The notes under the pieces: generated by a model
What the model saw: only the letters and a program-made list of their open reading frames with translations
Database searches by the model: none
Told to the model about the DNA's origin: nothing
Assembly (NCBI GenBank): GCA_902519075.1
Contig: CABYIO010000007.1
Location: forward strand, 1 to 44,876
Direction: 5' to 3'
DNA: 44,876 nt
Origin: an uncultured Bacteroidota bacterium
GTDB lineage: Bacteria > Bacteroidota > Bacteroidia > Flavobacteriales > Flavobacteriaceae
Made by a program: the position numbers and the translations under genes
Shown here: piece after piece, positions 43,001-44,876 of the stretch
How positions within the stretch are numbered: the first letter of the stretch is position 1
Layout: each line of letters begins with the position of its first letter

Positions 43001-44876
43001 GAAGATGCAGAAAATGCCACCAATAGTCTTCCAATAGAATATCAAAATAGTAACCCTAATACGCAAGAACTTATTGTACGTCTAGAAGACGATGTAACTG
43101 GATGTTACTCAACCACTACTCAAGGAATAATAGTAAATATTCCTGGTGTAATAGAAGTTACAGACTATGAGCTATGTGATTATACCAACCCAGGAGATCT
43201 TACAGAAGTGTTTGACATAACTACTAAAGATGATGAAATTATCAATGGACAGAATGTTAGCTTATCTTATTTTACATCATTCAGTGACTCCCAAGATAAT
43301 ATCAATGCTCTTTCCACTGGAGCACTGACAAATTATTCAAATACTAATTCTGCTAGTGAAACAATATATATAAGATTAGAACAAAACGAAACAGGCTGTC
43401 TTAGTTTTGGATCATTTAATGTAACTGTAAATCCATTACCAAATGTTATAGAAAACACTGATCTAGTTCAGTGTGATATTGATAATGTACAAGATGGTAT
43501 TTCTATTTATAACTTAGAAGAGGCTGCTGAAAATCTTGTTATAGGAGATGATCCTAATAACTACGTGCTTACCTTCCATTTATCTCAAGAAGATCTAGAT
43601 GCAGGTATAAATGCAATTGAAGATCCTACAGCATATGTGAATCTAACTCCTTTACAAAACATCTATTGTAGAGTAGAAAATATCAATACAACTTGTTACA
43701 CTACTTCTTACTTCTATTTAGAAACTATTTTCAACCCTATCCCTGAGGATGCAGGATTAATTGTTTGTGATAACAGCGAAGGAAATGGCAATGATTATGA
43801 CGGGTTGGGGTTATTTACATTAAGTGACGCTGATGAATATGTCTTATCATTAATTGTAGCAAATCCAAATAATGACATAACAGACGCTAGTCAATTATCT
43901 ATCGCATATTATATAAGTGAAGAAGATGCATTATTAGAATTAAATCAACTACCTAATGAGTATATAAGTGAAGTAGCTAATGCTCAAACAGTATATCTTA
44001 GAGTTGAGAGAGATAATGATTGTTTTGGAATCAACTCTATGCTATTAGAAGTACTACCTGTTCCACAGTATAATGAAGTTCCTGATGAAATTTTATGTAC
44101 AGACACTCCTGGAGTTATAGATGTTGATCTTACAGAATATAATGCTCAAGTATTAGGATCGCAGGATCCCAATTTATACATCGTAAGCTATTACAGTTCT
44201 CAGTTAGACGCAGATACAGGATTTAATGTATTGGAAAGCCCTTATACGGTTAATGAACAGCAAACAATCTACGCCCGTGTTGAAGTTGATAATAGTGATC
44301 CTTTTACAACGGGTTGTTTTATCTCCAATATAAACTTTACCCTAACCGTTGAGCCAAAGCCTGTTTTTGCAGCACCTACTCCACTGATTGTTTGTGATGA
44401 TGATGATATCGACGGAATAACTATCATAGATATATCGGTTAAAACAGAAGGAATCATGGCTGGTATTGTAGAAAATGTAGTTACCTATCACGAAACCGAG
44501 GAAGATATGCATGCAGGTATAAATGCTATTGAAAATACCACAGCTTATACAAATACTGTTAATCCACAGACTCTTTATGTAAGAATTGAAGACGATATGA
44601 CTGAAGTAACTGGATGTTACTCAGATACTACTTTAGAGTTGTTTGTTCAAATCCCACCTCCTGTAAGCAATCCTCCTAATCTAGAGTATTGTGATGCAGA
44701 TGCAGATGGTTTTGGAGTATTTAACCTTACTGACTCAGATACAGCAATTGCTAATGGATTACCAAATTTATTAATCAGCTACCATGAAACACAAGCTGAT
44801 GCAGAAAACAACCTATTCCCTATCGTTGGAGAATATGATAATATAGTTGCTTATCAACAGACAATATATGTTCGAG
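40046..44876 (+). CDS. Giant secreted surface protein: C-type-lectin-like, choice-of-anchor L and tandem repeat domains (3' end beyond window)
   Basis: I translated from the ATG at 40046; the frame is open for 1610 codons to the window edge. Order of parts: signal peptide 1-24 (ending SISAQ); a cadherin-like stretch (about 28-140); a C-type-lectin-like domain (about 147-305) with WIGASDQ, an EPN triplet (258-260) and WND (281-283); an Ig-like segment (about 315-418); a choice-of-anchor L domain (about 420-660, with FMASEEYD-like IMASEEYDMGNYE and YDGRT); a second Ig-like segment (about 661-743); then at least nine repeats. Such proteins in flavobacteria usually end in a T9SS sorting domain and act in adhesion or gliding. 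That end is not visible here. Confidence 0.88.
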   Translation, partial: MHIILKKIFFSLFFILNAWSISAQDNLPPVISSEGDTVYCPQTEQNIVTSFNIEDPDDTTLDALYIQISEGYSPGEDQLIYNGSNPDLNTTWNVTEGKLEITGFADENLLITDIIDAVYEVVFFSSNPNPSDKSFSFTIGDANFLPSTGHYYVYFEQTGITWIQAQQAAENSNYYGLQGYLVTIISEEENQISAEQAGGAGWIGASDQGIEGEWNWVTGPEGLENGGAGLPFWVGQGPETGGGPVIGMYSNWNTNPSEPNQAGDEDYAHITDDSIGVIGSWNDLTNTGASSGPYQPKGYVVEYGGMPGDPELNLSSSISLSAPPIVTVEPFVGVDCALISLSATSENEDGSVYWFEAENGGDSVFYGTSFEPGTLEAGNYSYWVSPFENGECDNYNRIEIQAVITPGFPEIVTPNVTVDQECYTVEELVTDVLINNLCANVSNITWSSGNDFGDVNGIAHFLEPSGGFPFSEGIILSSGNALLATGPNESMGGASSGDFSWPGDSDLNSLIEDETNNASVIEFDFVPISNKLSFRFIMASEEYDMGNYECNYSDVFAFLLTDQNGVTTNLAVLPETDIPIAITNIHLANSECDAANPEYFHGYTPVSEPDIGYDGRTVPFIAQANVNIGETYHIKLAVADASDASLDSAVFLEAGSFDLGINLGEDILVGSGNEECVGNNIILDTQIDETLEETIYNWYKDGAILDDENSSTLVVSETGTYSVDVIISENCTTSDEILVEFYIPEEVNNLPTLNSCDNFIVDGDGIFDLNEQNINIINQLTSDQFTITYYESEEDAISDLNVIDNPGSYDNSIAFSQMIFTRIVPDSNPTCFSVSSFLIETINPPDLIAPTALEECDDDYDGIVSYFDLSQKTDEILNGQTGIVVTYHETIEDAENNTNGIVDLYTNTTADNQTLHVRLEDNETGCAATTTLDLTVNPIPEIITPPVLEVCDANYDGITTIDLSSLDATILNGQTGISVTYYETQEDAENATNSLPIEYQNSNPNTQELIVRLEDDVTGCYSTTTQGIIVNIPGVIEVTDYELCDYTNPGDLTEVFDITTKDDEIINGQNVSLSYFTSFSDSQDNINALSTGALTNYSNTNSASETIYIRLEQNETGCLSFGSFNVTVNPLPNVIENTDLVQCDIDNVQDGISIYNLEEAAENLVIGDDPNNYVLTFHLSQEDLDAGINAIEDPTAYVNLTPLQNIYCRVENINTTCYTTSYFYLETIFNPIPEDAGLIVCDNSEGNGNDYDGLGLFTLSDADEYVLSLIVANPNNDITDASQLSIAYYISEEDALLELNQLPNEYISEVANAQTVYLRVERDNDCFGINSMLLEVLPVPQYNEVPDEILCTDTPGVIDVDLTEYNAQVLGSQDPNLYIVSYYSSQLDADTGFNVLESPYTVNEQQTIYARVEVDNSDPFTTGCFISNINFTLTVEPKPVFAAPTPLIVCDDDDIDGITIIDISVKTEGIMAGIVENVVTYHETEEDMHAGINAIENTTAYTNTVNPQTLYVRIEDDMTEVTGCYSDTTLELFVQIPPPVSNPPNLEYCDADADGFGVFNLTDSDTAIANGLPNLLISYHETQADAENNLFPIVGEYDNIVAYQQTIYVR
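42275..44876 (+). repeat. Protein-level tandem repeat array, 8 complete units plus 1 partial
   Basis: Unit starts: 42275, 42575, 42857, 43139, 43433, 43736, 44057, 44354 and 44651 (cut by the edge). Units are 94-107 residues. Each opens with proline-rich P-x-P and then CDxxxDG-like acidic text leading to a DLS/NLT-type strand. YHET..DAE, an LYVR.ED-type strand and (T)GC follow. Two cysteines recur per unit (unit 5 from the start has a third). Units diverge at DNA level, so this is an old array and not a recent expansion. Confidence 0.85.

Noticed and set aside
42275-44876. Possible CRISPR or DNA satellite array
   Set aside because: The periodicity of about 300 nt is protein-level. DNA units diverge and there are no short identical repeats with spacers.

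Overview
The window comes from the chromosome of a member of the Bacteroidota, most likely a flavobacterium. It is strongly AT-rich (roughly 30% G+C by eye). Evidence for the lineage: several genes carry the Bacteroidota promoter signature (TTG, about 18-19 nt, TAnnTTTG) and have no obvious Shine-Dalgarno sequence. A secreted protease ends in a type A sorting domain of the type IX secretion system (T9SS). NusB, SecA, RecQ and the DUF1573/DUF3276/DUF2795/DUF4105 proteins have the forms I associate with this class. Gene packing is extreme: the longest gap between annotated genes is 116 nt, many genes overlap by 1-17 nt, and six convergent pairs abut or overlap at their stop codons. This suggests a streamlined, probably marine genome, which is inference. 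I see no tRNA, rRNA, CRISPR array, prophage or insertion sequence.

Layout. 1-4131 (minus): a parvulin-type prolyl isomerase cut by the window edge, guaB, an HMG-CoA lyase-family gene and a LysE-type exporter. 4213-5979 (plus): a secreted M43 metalloprotease. 5959-8736 (minus): nusB, a DUF1573 lipoprotein, yajC and pyrD. 8797-13527 (plus): an ABC exporter half-transporter, a PUR-alpha-like DUF3276 protein and a secreted M14 peptidase. 13529-17967: csaA and an unknown membrane protein (minus), a thioredoxin-fold protein (plus), then a cyclophilin-FKBP fusion and recQ (minus).

18084-20577 (plus): kdsD-type isomerase, tatC and lptB, followed by convergent pssA. 21389-28903 (plus): a PorV/PorQ-like barrel, a DUF4105 protein, a cobalamin adenosyltransferase, a DUF2795 protein, secA and meaB. 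28875-32085 (minus): a PAP2 phosphatase, a MATE exporter, def, ruvX and a 76-residue ORF resembling the N-terminus of a Kdo/LPS kinase. 32122-37597 (plus): tsaC, cca, ctaA, a pRiA4b-like gene and uvrB. 37583-38782 (minus): sucC. 38881-39972 (plus): a lipoprotein serine hydrolase. 40046 to the end: an open-ended giant surface protein with a C-type-lectin-like domain, a choice-of-anchor L domain and at least nine tandem repeats.

Functional threads. Envelope biogenesis and export are prominent (LPS precursor and transport genes, SecA/YajC/TatC, phospholipid synthesis, two secreted peptidases, the giant adhesin). The adenosyltransferase and MeaB flanking secA imply a B12-dependent methylmalonyl-CoA mutase elsewhere in the genome. 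Most of the window is housekeeping. I did not find a convincing new multi-gene system. The points most worth a second look are the palindromic control region at the guaB start, the lectin/repeat giant protein and the kinase-like remnant.
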